A stretch of DNA of 64,000 bases from Lepturacanthus savala (taxonomy: Eukaryota > Chordata > Actinopteri > Scombriformes > Trichiuridae), in assembly GCA_030544235.1 (NCBI GenBank), contig CM060477.1:21597934-21661933 (forward strand), in the 5' to 3' direction. The notes beneath the pieces were generated by a model. The model saw nothing but the letters and a program-made list of their open reading frames with translations, was not told the origin of the DNA and made no database searches. Made by a program: the position numbers and the translations under genes. Numbering within the stretch: position 1 is the stretch's first letter; the number at the start of each line of letters is the position of its first letter. Positions 1 through 9,559 of the stretch are shown piece by piece.

Positions 1-48
1 TAGGGTTAGGGTTAGGCTCAGCGTTAGGGTATAGGGAACGAAACTGCC

Positions 49-58
49 AGGTATACCT
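49..58. other. Perfect 10-bp palindrome AGGTATACCT in each monomer
   Basis: AGGTATACCT reads the same on both strands. It recurs at the matching place in most monomers, so it is among the better conserved parts of the core. Recognisable exceptions are subfamily-specific: ATATACC (32356, 33536), CGTATACC (54971, 58420, 58766, 60838, 62888) and TATACATGG (31854, 36780, 43561 and later). A dimeric DNA-binding protein could use such a site, but nothing here shows that. Confidence 0.8.
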
Positions 59-64
59 CGCCCG

Positions 65-104
65 ATGATTTTGAAGGTGGTAGAGCTCCGAAACTGAAAA
101 TCAT
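65..104. other. 8-bp inverted repeat ATGATTTT/AAAATCAT within the core
   Basis: ATGATTTT at 65-72 and its exact reverse complement AAAATCAT at 97-104 are separated by 24 bases that contain GAGCTC, itself a palindrome. Most monomers keep both arms. The subfamily with AAATTCATATT changes the right arm and would lose pairing. It could form a small hairpin in single-stranded DNA or RNA. No function is shown. Confidence 0.6.
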
Positions 105-118
105 ATCAAAACGGCACC

Positions 119-144
119 AATTCCTACCCCCCCAGGTAAGAATT
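119..144. other. Quasi-palindrome around the C7 tract with splice-like motif
   Basis: AATTCCTACC (119-128) and GGTAAGAATT (135-144) pair at 9 of 10 positions across the loop CCCCCA (129-134). The C run is 127-133. The same place reads as pyrimidine tract + CAG|GTAAGA (GT at 136-137), close to the juxtaposed acceptor/donor consensus of recursive splice sites. Variants alter the tract to C6, TC5 or CAC4 and the donor-like part to GGTTAG or GGTATG. The small inverted insertion at 48615-48626 falls at this element. Confidence 0.6.
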
Positions 145-167
145 TAGGGTTAGGGTTAGGGTTAGGG
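144..167 (+). repeat. Interstitial telomeric run, (TTAGGG)4 (example)
   Basis: Four perfect hexamers follow GGTAAGAA. The equivalent run in other monomers has 2 to 6 perfect copies. With the linker and the two GGG runs at the start of the next core, each repeat carries about eight or more GGG runs at short spacing on the plus strand, ample for G-quadruplex formation. These runs are the expected binding site for TRF-type telomere proteins in TTAGGG organisms. They are embedded every 160-180 bp, so this is not a terminal telomere. Confidence 0.95.
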
Positions 168-189
168 TTACGCTAGGGTTAGGGTTAGG

Positions 190-2718
190 CTCAGCGTTAG
201 GGTATAGGGAATGAAACTGCCAGGTATACCTCGCCCGATGATTTTGAAGGTGGTAGAGCTACGAAACTGAAAATCATATCAAAATGGCACCAATTCCTAC
301 CCCCCCAGGTAAGAATTTAGGGTTAGGGTTAGGCTAGGGTTAGGGTTAGGCTCAGCGTTAGGGTATAGGGAACGAAACTGCCAGGTATACCTCGCCCGAT
401 GATTTTGAAGGTGCTAGAGCTCCGAAACTGAAAATCATATCAAAATGGCACCAATTCCTACCCCCCCAGGTAAGAATTTAGGGTTAGGGTTAGGGTTAGG
501 GTTAAGCTAGGGTTAGGGTTAGGCTCAGCGTTAGTGTATAGGGAATGAAACTGCCAGGTATACCTCGCCCGATGATTTTGAAGGTGGTAGAGCTCCGAAA
601 CTGAAAATCATATCAAAACGGCACCAATTCCTACCCCCCCAGGTAAGAATTTAGGGTTAGCGTTAGGGTTAGGCTAGGGTTAGGCTCAGCGTTAGGGTAT
701 AGGGAACGAAACTACCAGGTATACCTCTCCCGATGATTTTGAAGGTGGTAGAGCTCCGAAACTGAAATTCATATCAAAATGGCACCAATTCCTACCACCC
801 CAGGTAAGAATTTAGGGTTAGGGTTAGGGTTAGGCTAGGGTTAGGGTTAGGCTCAGCGTTAGGGTATAGGGAACGAAACTGCCAGGTATACCTCGCCCGA
901 TGATTTTGAAGGTGGTAGAGCTCCGAAACTGAAAATCATATCAAAACGGCACCAATTCCTACTCCCCCAGGTAAGAATTTAGGGTTAGGGTTAGGGTTAG
1001 GGTTACGCTAGGGTTAGGGTTAGGCTCAGCGTTAGGGTATAGGGAATGAAACTGCCAGGTATACCTCGCCCGATGATTTTGAAGGTGGTAGAGCTACGAA
1101 ACTGAAAATCATATCAAAACGGCACCAATTCCTACCCCCCCAGGTAAGAATTTAGGGTTAGGGTTAGGGTTAGGCTAGGGTTAGGGTTAGGCTCAGCGTT
1201 AGGGTATAGGGAACGAAACTGCCAGGTATACCTCGCCCGATGATTTTGAAGGTGCTAGAGCTCCGAAACTGAAAATCATATCAAAATGGCACCAATTCCT
1301 ACCCCCCCAGGTAAGAATTTAGGGTTAGGGTTAGGGTTAGGGTTAAGCTAGGGTTAGGGTTAGGCTCAGCGTTAGTGTATAGGGAATGAAACTGCCAGGT
1401 ATACCTCGCCCGATGATTTTGAAGGTGGTAGAGCTCCGAAACTGAAAATCATATCAAAACGGCACCAATTCCTACCCCCCCAGGTAAGAATTTAGGGTTA
1501 GCGTTAGGGTTAGGCTAGGGTTAGGGTTAGGCTCAGCGTTAGGGTATAGGGAACGAAACTACCAGGTATACCTCTCCCGATGATTTTGAAGGTGGTAGAG
1601 CTCCGAAACTGAAATTCATATCAAAATGGCACCAATTCCTACCACCCCAGGTAAGAATTTAGGGTTAGGGTTAGGGTTAGGCTAGGGTTAGGGTTAGGCT
1701 CAGCGTTAGGGTATAGGGAACGAAACTGCCAGGTATACCTCGCCCGATGATTTTGAAGGTGGTAGAGCTCCGAAACTGAAAATCATATCAAAACGGCACC
1801 AATTCCTACTCCCCCAGGTAAGAATTTAGGGTTAGGGTTAGGGTTAGGGTTACGCTAGGGTTAGGGTTAGGCTCAGCGTTAGGGTATAGGGAATGAAACT
1901 GCCAGGTATACCTCGCCCGATGATTTTGAAGGTGGTAGAGCTACGAAACTGAAAATCATATCAAAACGGCACCAATTCCTACCCCCCCAGGTAAGAATTT
2001 AGGGTTAGGGTTAGGGTTAGGCTAGGGTTAGGGTTAGGCTCAGCGTTAGGGTATAGGGAACGAAACTGCCAGGTATACCTCGCCCGATGATTTTGAAGGT
2101 GCTAGAGCTCCGAAACTGAAAATCATATCAAAATGGCACCAATTCCTACCCCCCCAGGTAAGAATTTAGGGTTAGGGTTAGGGTTAGGGTTAAGCTAGGG
2201 TTAGGGTTAGGCTCAGCGTTAGTGTATAGGGAATGAAACTGCCAGGTATACCTCGCCCGATGATTTTGAAGGTGGTAGAGCTCCGAAACTGAAAATCATA
2301 TCAAAACGGCACCAATTCCTACCCCCCCAGGTAAGAATTTAGGGTTAGCGTTAGGGTTAGGCTAGGGTTAGGGTTAGGCTCAGCGTTAGGGTATAGGGAA
2401 CGAAACTACCAGGTATACCTCTCCCGATGATTTTGAAGGTGGTAGAGCTCCGAAACTGAAATTCATATCAAAATGGCACCAATTCCTACCACCCCAGGTA
2501 AGAATTTAGGGTTAGGGTTAGGGTTAGGCTAGGGTTAGGGTTAGGCTCAGCGTTAGGGTATAGGGAACGAAACTGCCAGGTATACCTCGCCCGATGATTT
2601 TGAAGGTGGTAGAGCTCCGAAACTGAAAATCATATCAAAACGGCACCAATTCCTACTCCCCCAGGTAAGAATTTAGGGTTAGGGTTAGGGTTAGGGTTAC
2701 GCTAGGGTTAGGGTTAGG
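190..2718 (+). repeat. Five-monomer higher-order repeat (ABCDE), 3 periods of 835/847/847 bp
   Basis: Monomers cycle through five recognisable types. A has GAATG and CTACG. B has GCTAGAG and TGG. C has GTTAGTGTAT and GAATG, with TTAGCG in its tail. D has CTACC, CTCCCG, AAATTC and a CCACCCC tract. E has a CTCCCCC tract and an ACGC linker. A starts at 190, 1025, 1872 and 2719. The second period divides as 167+173+167+167+173 bp. The first period is 12 bp short because two linkers each lack one hexamer. Copies are otherwise almost identical; the first A has TGG where later ones have CGG. Confidence 0.92.
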
Positions 2719-5700
2719 CTCAGCGTTAGGGTATAGGGAATGAAACTGCCAGGTATACCTCGCCCGATGATTTTGAAGGTGGTAGAGCTACGAAACTGAA
2801 AATCATATCAAAACGGCACCAATTCCTACCCCCCCAGGTAAGAATTTAGGGTTAGGGTTAGGGTTAGGCTAGGGTTAGGGTTAGGCTCAGCGTTAGGGTA
2901 TAGGGAACGAAACTGCCAGGTATACCTCGCCCGATGATTTTGAAGGTGCTAGAGCTCCGAAACTGAAAATCATATCAAAATGGCACCAATTCCTACCCCC
3001 CCAGGTAAGAATTTAGGGTTAGGGTTAGGGTTAGGGTTAAGCTAGGGTTAGGGTTAGGCTCAGCGTTAGGGTATAGGGAATGAAACTGCCAGGTATACCT
3101 CGCCCGATGATTTTGAAGGTGGTCGAGCTCCGAAACTGAAAATCATATCAAAACGGCACCAATTCCTACCCCCCCAGGTAAGAATTTAGGGTTAGGGTTA
3201 GGGTTAGGGTTAAGCTAGGGTTAGGGTTAGGGTTAGGCTCAGCGTTAGGGTATAGGGAACGAAACTGCCAGGTATACCTCGCCCGATGATTTTGAAGGTG
3301 GTAGAGCTCCGAAATTGAAAATCATATCAAAACGGCACCAATTCCTACCCCCCCAGGTAAGAATTTAGGGTTAGGGTTAGGGTTAGGGTTAGGCTAGGGT
3401 TAGGGTTAGGCTCAGCGTTAGGGTATAGGGAATGAAACTGCCAGGTATACCTCGCCCGATGATTTTGAAGGTGGTAGAGCTCCGAAACTGAAAATCATAT
3501 CAAAACGGCACCAATTCCTACCCCCCCAGGTATGAATTTAGGGTTAGGGTTAGGGTTAAGCTAGGGTTAGGGTTAGGGTTAGGCTCAGCGTTAGGGTATA
3601 GGGAACGAAACTGCCAGGTATACCTCGCCCGATGATTTTGAAGGTGCTAGAGCTCCGAAACTGAAATTCATATTAAAATGGAACCAATTCCTACCCCCCC
3701 GGGTAAGAATTTAGGGTTAGGGTTAGGGTTAGGCTAGGGTTAGGGTTAGGATCAGCGTTAGGGTATAGGGAACGAAACTACCAGGTATACCTCTCCCGAT
3801 GATTTTGAAGGTGCTAGAGCTCCGAAACTGAAAATCATATCAAAATGGCACCAATTCCTACCCCCCCAGGTAAGAATTTAGGGTTAGGGTTAGGGTTAGG
3901 GTTAGGGTTAAGCTAGGGTTAGGGTTAGGGTTAGGCTCAGCGTTAGGGTATAGGGAACGAAACTGCCAGGTATACCTCGCCCGATGATTTTGAAGGTGGT
4001 AGAGCTCCGAAACTGAAAATCATATCAAAACGGCACCAATTCCTACCCCCCCAGGTAAGAATTTAGGGTTAGCGTTAGGGTTAGGCTAGGGTTAGGGTTA
4101 GGCTCAGCGTTAGGGTATAGGGAACGAAACTGCCAGGTATACCTCGCCCGATGATTTTGAAGGTGGTAGAGCTCCGAAACTGAAAATCATATCAAAACGG
4201 CACCAATTCCTACCCCCCCAGGTAAGAATTTAGGGTTAGGGTTAGGGTTAGGCTAGGGTTAGGGTTAGGATCAGCGTTAGGGTATAGGGAACGAAACTAC
4301 CAGGTATACCTCTCCCGATGATTTTGAAGGTGCTAGAGCTCCGAAACTGAAAATCATATCAAAATGGCACCAATTCCTACCACCCCAGGTTAGAATTTAG
4401 GGTTAGGGTTAGGGTTAGGCTAGGGTTAGGCTCAGCGTTAGGGTATAGGGAACGAAACTGCCAGGTATACCTCGCCCGATGATTTTGAAGGTGGTAGAGC
4501 TCCGAAACTGAAAATCATATCAAAACGGCACCAATTCCTACCCCCCCAGGTAAGAATTTAGGGTTAGGGTTAGGGTTAGGGTTATGCTAGGGTTAGGGTT
4601 AGGCTCAGCGTTAGGGTATAGGGAATGAAACTGCCAGGTATACCTCGCCCGATGATTTTGAAGGTGGTAGAGCTACGAAACTGAAAATCATATCAAAACG
4701 GCACCAATTCCTACCCCCCCAGGTAAGAATTTAGGGTTAGGGTTAGGGTTAGGCTAGGGTTAGGGTTAGGCTCAGCGTTAGGGTATAGGGAACGAAACTG
4801 CCAGGTATACCTCGCCCGATGATTTTGAAGGTGGTAGAGCTCCGAAACTGAAAATCATATCAAAACGGCACCAATTCCTACCCCCCCAGGTAAGAATTTA
4901 GGGTTAGGGTTAGGGTTAGGGTTAGGGTTAAGCTAGGGTTAGGGTTAGGCTCAGCGTTAGGGTATAGGGAATGAAACTGCCAGGTATACCTCGCCCGATG
5001 ATTTTGAAGGTGGTCGAGCTCCGAAACTGAAAATCATATCAAAACGGCACCAATTCCTACCCCCCCAGGTAAGAATTTAGGGTTAGGGTTAGGGTTAGGG
5101 TTAAGCTAGGGTTAGGGTTAGGGTTAGGCTCAGCGTTAGGGTATAGGGAACGAAACTGCCAGGTATACCTCGCCCGATGATTTTGAAGGTGGTAGAGCTC
5201 CGAAATTGAAAATCATATCAAAACGGCACCAATTCCTACCCCCCCAGGTAAGAATTTAGGGTTAGGGTTAGGGTTAGGGTTAGGCTAGGGTTAGGGTTAG
5301 GCTCAGCGTTAGGGTATAGGGAATGAAACTGCCAGGTATACCTCGCCCGATGATTTTGAAGGTGCTAGAGCTCCGAAACTGAAAATCATATCAAAACGGC
5401 ACCAATTCCTACCCCCCCAGGTAAGAATTTAGGGTTAGGGTTAGGGTTAAGCTAGGGTTAGGGTTAGGGTTAGGCTCAGCGTTAGGGTATAGGGAACGAA
5501 ACTGCCAGGTATACCTCGCCCGATGATTTTGAAGGTGCTAGAGCTCCGAAACTGAAATTCATATTAAAATGGAACCAATTCCTACCCCCCCGGGTAAGAA
5601 TTTAGGGTTAGGGTTAGGGTTAGGCTAGGGTTAGGGTTAGGATCAGCGTTAGGGTATAGGGAACGAAACTACCAGGTATACCTCTCCCGATGATTTTGAA

Positions 5701-6160
5701 GGTGCTAGAGCTCCGAAACTGAAAATCATATCAAAATGGCACCAATTCCTACCCCCCCAGGTAAGAATTTAGGGTTAGGGTTAGGGTTAGGGTTAGGGTT
5801 AAGCTAGGGTTAGGGTTAGGGTTAGGCTCAGCGTTAGGGTATAGGGAACGAAACTGCCAGGTATACCTCGCCCGATGATTTTGAAGGTGGTAGAGCTCCG
5901 AAACTGAAAATCATATCAAAACGGCACCAATTCCTACCCCCCCAGGTAAGAATTTAGGGTTAGCGTTAGGGTTAGGCTAGGGTTAGGGTTAGGCTCAGCG
6001 TTAGGGTATAGGGAACGAAACTGCCAGGTATACCTCGCCCGATGATTTTGAAGGTGGTAGAGCTCCGAAACTGAAAATCATATCAAAACGGCACCAATTC
6101 CTACCCCCCCAGGTAAGAATTTAGGGTTAGGGTTAGGGTTAGGCTAGGGTTAGGGTTAGG

Positions 6161-6333
6161 ATCAGCGTTAGGGTATAGGGAACGAAACTACCAGGTATAC
6201 CTCTCCCGATGATTTTGAAGGTGGTAGAGCTCCGAAACTGAAAATCATATCAAAACGGCACCAATTCCTACTCCCCCAGGTAAGAATTTAGGGTTAGGGT
6301 TAGGGTTAGGGTTACGCTAGGGTTAGGGTTAGG
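6161..6333 (+). repeat. Chimeric monomer (GATCAG type fused to E type)
   Basis: The first half matches the GATCAG/CTACC/CTCCCG subfamily. The second half is type E: GGTAGAG, AAAATC, CGG, the CTCCCCC tract and an ACGC linker. It is followed by type A, as E normally is. A crossover between two out-of-register monomers would produce it. The same chimera is at 13670-13842. Confidence 0.75.
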
Positions 6334-9300
6334 CTCAGCGTTAGGGTATAGGGAATGAAACTGCCAGGTATACCTCGCCCGATGATTTTGAAGGTGGTAG
6401 AGCTACGAAACTGAAAATCATATCAAAACGGCACCAATTCCTACCCCCCCAGGTAAGAATTTAGGGTTAGGGTTAGGGTTAGGCTAGGGTTAGGGTTAGG
6501 CTCAGCGTTAGGGTATAGGGAACGAAACTGCCAGGTATACCTCGCCCGATGATTTTGAAGGTGCTAGAGCTCCGAAACTGAAAATCATATCAAAATGGCA
6601 CCAATTCCTACCCCCCCAGGTAAGAATTTAGGGTTAGGGTTAGGGTTAGGGTTAAGCTAGGGTTAGGGTTAGGCTCAGCGTTAGGGTATAGGGAATGAAA
6701 CTGCCAGGTATACCTCGCCCGATGATTTTGAAGGTGGTCGAGCTCCGAAACTGAAAATCATATCAAAACGGCACCAATTCCTACCCCCCCAGGTAAGAAT
6801 TTAGGGTTAGGGTTAGGGTTAGGGTTAAGCTAGGGTTAGGGTTAGGGTTAGGCTCAGCGTTAGGGTATAGGGAACGAAACTGCCAGGTATACCTCGCCCG
6901 ATGATTTTGAAGGTGGTAGAGCTCCGAAATTGAAAATCATATCAAAACGGCACCAATTCCTACCCCCCCAGGTAAGAATTTAGGGTTAGGGTTAGGGTTA
7001 GGGTTAGGCTAGGGTTAGGGTTAGGCTCAGCGTTAGGGTATAGGGAATGAAACTGCCAGGTATACCTCGCCCGATGATTTTGAAGGTGGTAGAGCTCCGA
7101 AACTGAAAATCATATCAAAACGGCACCAATTCCTACCCCCCCAGGTATGAATTTAGGGTTAGGGTTAGGGTTAAGCTAGGGTTAGGGTTAGGGTTAGGCT
7201 CAGCGTTAGGGTATAGGGAACGAAACTGCCAGGTATACCTCGCCCGATGATTTTGAAGGTGCTAGAGCTCCGAAACTGAAATTCATATTAAAATGGAACC
7301 AATTCCTACCCCCCCGGGTAAGAATTTAGGGTTAGGGTTAGGGTTAGGCTAGGGTTAGGGTTAGGATCAGCGTTAGGGTATAGGGAACGAAACTACCAGG
7401 TATACCTCTCCCGATGATTTTGAAGGTGGTAGAGCTCCGAAACTGAAAATCATATCAAAACGGCACCAATTCCTACCCCCCCAGGTAAGAATTTAGGGTT
7501 AGGGTTAGGGTTAGGCTAGGGTTAGGGTTAGGCTCAGCGTTAGGGTATAGGGAATGAAACTGCCAGGTATACCTCGCCCGATGATTTTGAAGGTGGTAGA
7601 GCTACGAAACTGAAAATCATATCAAAACGGCACCAATTCCTACCCCCCCAGGTAAGAATTTAGGGTTAGGGTTAGGGTTAGGGTTAGGGTTAAGCTAGGG
7701 TTAGGGTTAGGGTTAGGCTCAGCGTTAGGGTATAGGGAACGAAACTGCCAGGTATACCTCGCCCGATGATTTTGAAGGTGGTAGAGCTACGAAACTGAAA
7801 ATCATATCAAAACGGCACCAATTCCTACCCCCCCAGGTAAGAATTTAGGGTTAGGGTTAGGGTTAGGCTAGGGTTAGGGTTAGGCTCAGCGTTAGGGTAT
7901 AGGGAACGAAACTGCCAGGTATACCTCGCCCGATGATTTTGAAGGTGGTAGAGCTCCGAAACTGAAAATCATATCAAAACGGCACCAATTCCTACCCCCC
8001 AGGTAAGAATTTAGGGTTAGGGTTAAGCTAGGGTTAGGGTTAGGGTTAGGCTCAGCGTTAGGGTATAGGGAACGAAACTGCCAGGTATACCTCGCCCGAT
8101 GATTTTGAAGGTGCTAGAGCTCCGAAACTGAAATTCATATTAAAATGGAACCAATTCCTACCCCCCCAGGTAAGAATTTAGGGTTAGGGTTAGGCTAGGG
8201 TTAGGGTTAGGCTCAGCGTTAGGGTATAGGGAACGCAACTACCAGGTATACCTGGCCCGATGATTTTGAAGGTGGTAGAGCTCCGAAACTGAAAATCATA
8301 TCAAAACGGCACCAATTCCTACCCCCCCAGGTAAGAATTTAGGGTTAGGGTTAGGGTTAAGCTAGGGTTAGGGTTAGGCTCAGCGTTAGGGTATAGGGAA
8401 TGAAACTGCCAGGTATACCTCGCCCGATGATTTTGAAGGTGGTAGAGCTACGAAACTGAAAATCATATCAAAACGGCACCAATTCCTACCCCCCCAGGTA
8501 AGAATTTAGGGTTAGGGTTAAGCTAGGGTTAGGGTTAGGGTTATGCTCAGCGTTAGGGTATAGGGACCGAAACTGCCAGGTATACCTCGCCCGATGATTT
8601 TGAAGGTGGTAGAGCTCCGAAACTGAAAATCATATCAAAACGGCACCAATTCCTACCCCCCCAGGTAAGAATTTAGGGTTAGCGTTAGGGTTAGGCTAGG
8701 GTTAGGGTTAGGCTCAGCGTTAGGGTATAGGGAACGAAACTGCCAGGTATACCTCGCCCGATGATTTTGAAGGTGGTAGAGCTCCGAAACTGAAAATCAT
8801 ATCAAAACGGCACCAATTCCTACCCCCCCAGGTAAGAATTTAGGGTTAGGGTTAGGGTTAGGGTTACGCTAGGGTTAGGGTTAGGCTCAGCGTTAGGGTA
8901 TAGGGAATGAAACTGCCAGGTATACCTCGCCCGATGATTTTGAAGGTGGTAGAGCTACGAAACTGAAAATCATATCAAAATGGCACCAATTCCTACCCCC
9001 CCAGGTAAGAATTTAGGGTTAGGGTTAGGCTAGGGTTAGGGTTAGGCTCAGCGTTAGGGTATAGGGAACGAAACTGCCAGGTATACCTCGCCCGATGATT
9101 TTGAAGGTGCTAGAGCTCCGAAACTGAAAATCATATCAAAATGGCACCAATTCCTACCCCCCCAGGTAAGAATTTAGGGTTAGGGTTAGGGTTAGGGTTA
9201 AGCTAGGGTTAGGGTTAGGCTCAGCGTTAGTGTATAGGGAATGAAACTGCCAGGTATACCTCGCCCGATGATTTTGAAGGTGGTAGAGCTCCGAAACTGA

Positions 9301-9386
9301 AAATCATATCAAAACGGCACCAATTCCTACCCCCCCAGGTAAGAATTTAGGGTTAGCGTTAGGGTTAGGCTAGGGTTAGGGTTAGG

Positions 9387-9559
9387 CTCAGCGTTAGGGT
9401 ATAGGGAACGAAACTACCAGGTATACCTCTCCCGATGATTTTGAAGGTGGTAGAGCTCCGAAACTGAAAATCATATCAAAACGGCACCAATTCCTACTCC
9501 CCCAGGTAAGAATTTAGGGTTAGGGTTAGGGTTAGGGTTACGCTAGGGTTAGGGTTAGG
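9387..9559 (+). repeat. Chimeric monomer D/E (one-monomer deletion)
   Basis: The left part carries the D markers (CTACC, CTCCCG). The right part carries the E markers (AAAATC, CGG, CTCCCCC, ACGC linker). In the 847-bp HOR these belong to two successive monomers, so a crossover in register within the core removed exactly one repeat length. The same chimera, 6812 bp away, is at 16199-16371, so the event predates that duplication. Confidence 0.8.

Larger units (their letters stand above)
17..189 (+). repeat. Reference satellite monomer (173 bp)
   Basis: First complete monomer, counted from the C of CTCAGCG. In order it holds: a telomere-like box with two GGG runs (about 17-36); the GAACGAAACTGCC segment; the palindrome AGGTATACCT (49-58); CGCCCGATGATTTTGAAGG; a GGTAGAGCTC segment with a SacI-type palindrome; AAAATCATATC; CGGCACCAATTCC; a run of seven C (127-133); GGTAAGAATT; four TTAGGG hexamers (144-167); and a degenerate linker ending at 189. 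Sites that vary across the array, and so define subfamilies, are C/T in GAACG/GAATG, G/A in CTGCC/CTACC, CGCCCG/CTCCCG/GGCCCG, GGTAGAG/GCTAGAG/GGTCGAG, CTCCG/CTACG, AAAATC/AAATTC, CGG/TGG/CAG, the C tract (C7, C6, TC5, CAC4), GGTAAG/GGTTAG/GGTATG, and the linker base in AGC/GGC/CGC/TGC. Confidence 0.95.
190..8885 (+). repeat. Large repeat unit, copy 1 (about 8.7 kb)
   Basis: Begins with monomer A (GAATG, CTACG, TGG), the variant that also opens copies 2 and 3 at 8886 and 15698. It contains the three ABCDE periods, then from about 3059 a longer HOR. The longer HOR is marked by the rare GGTCGAG variant (GTCGAG at 3122, 5013, 6737), giving spacings of 1891 and 1724 bp, or 10-11 monomers. Near the end are the tracers GAACGCAAC (8231) and TAGGGACCG in the monomer starting at 8546. 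It is longer than copies 2 and 3 by about 11 monomers, partly because it has one more ABCDE period. Confidence 0.82.

Noticed and set aside
31..58. TATA-box promoter (GGTATAGGG, GGTATACC)
   Set aside because: Short AT-containing words repeated in each monomer with no associated gene or start signal.
60..76. CENP-B box on the minus strand
   Set aside because: The minus strand of 60-76 fits NTTCGNNNNANNCGGGN at 7 of 9 fixed positions (A for G at position 5, C for A at position 10). Two mismatches in essential bases are too many to call it, though it is a reasonable place to look if the array proves centromeric.
17..189. Alpha satellite or another named satellite family
   Set aside because: Monomer length near 170 bp is similar, but I see no recognisable alpha-satellite sequence, and the embedded TTAGGG runs do not belong to it.
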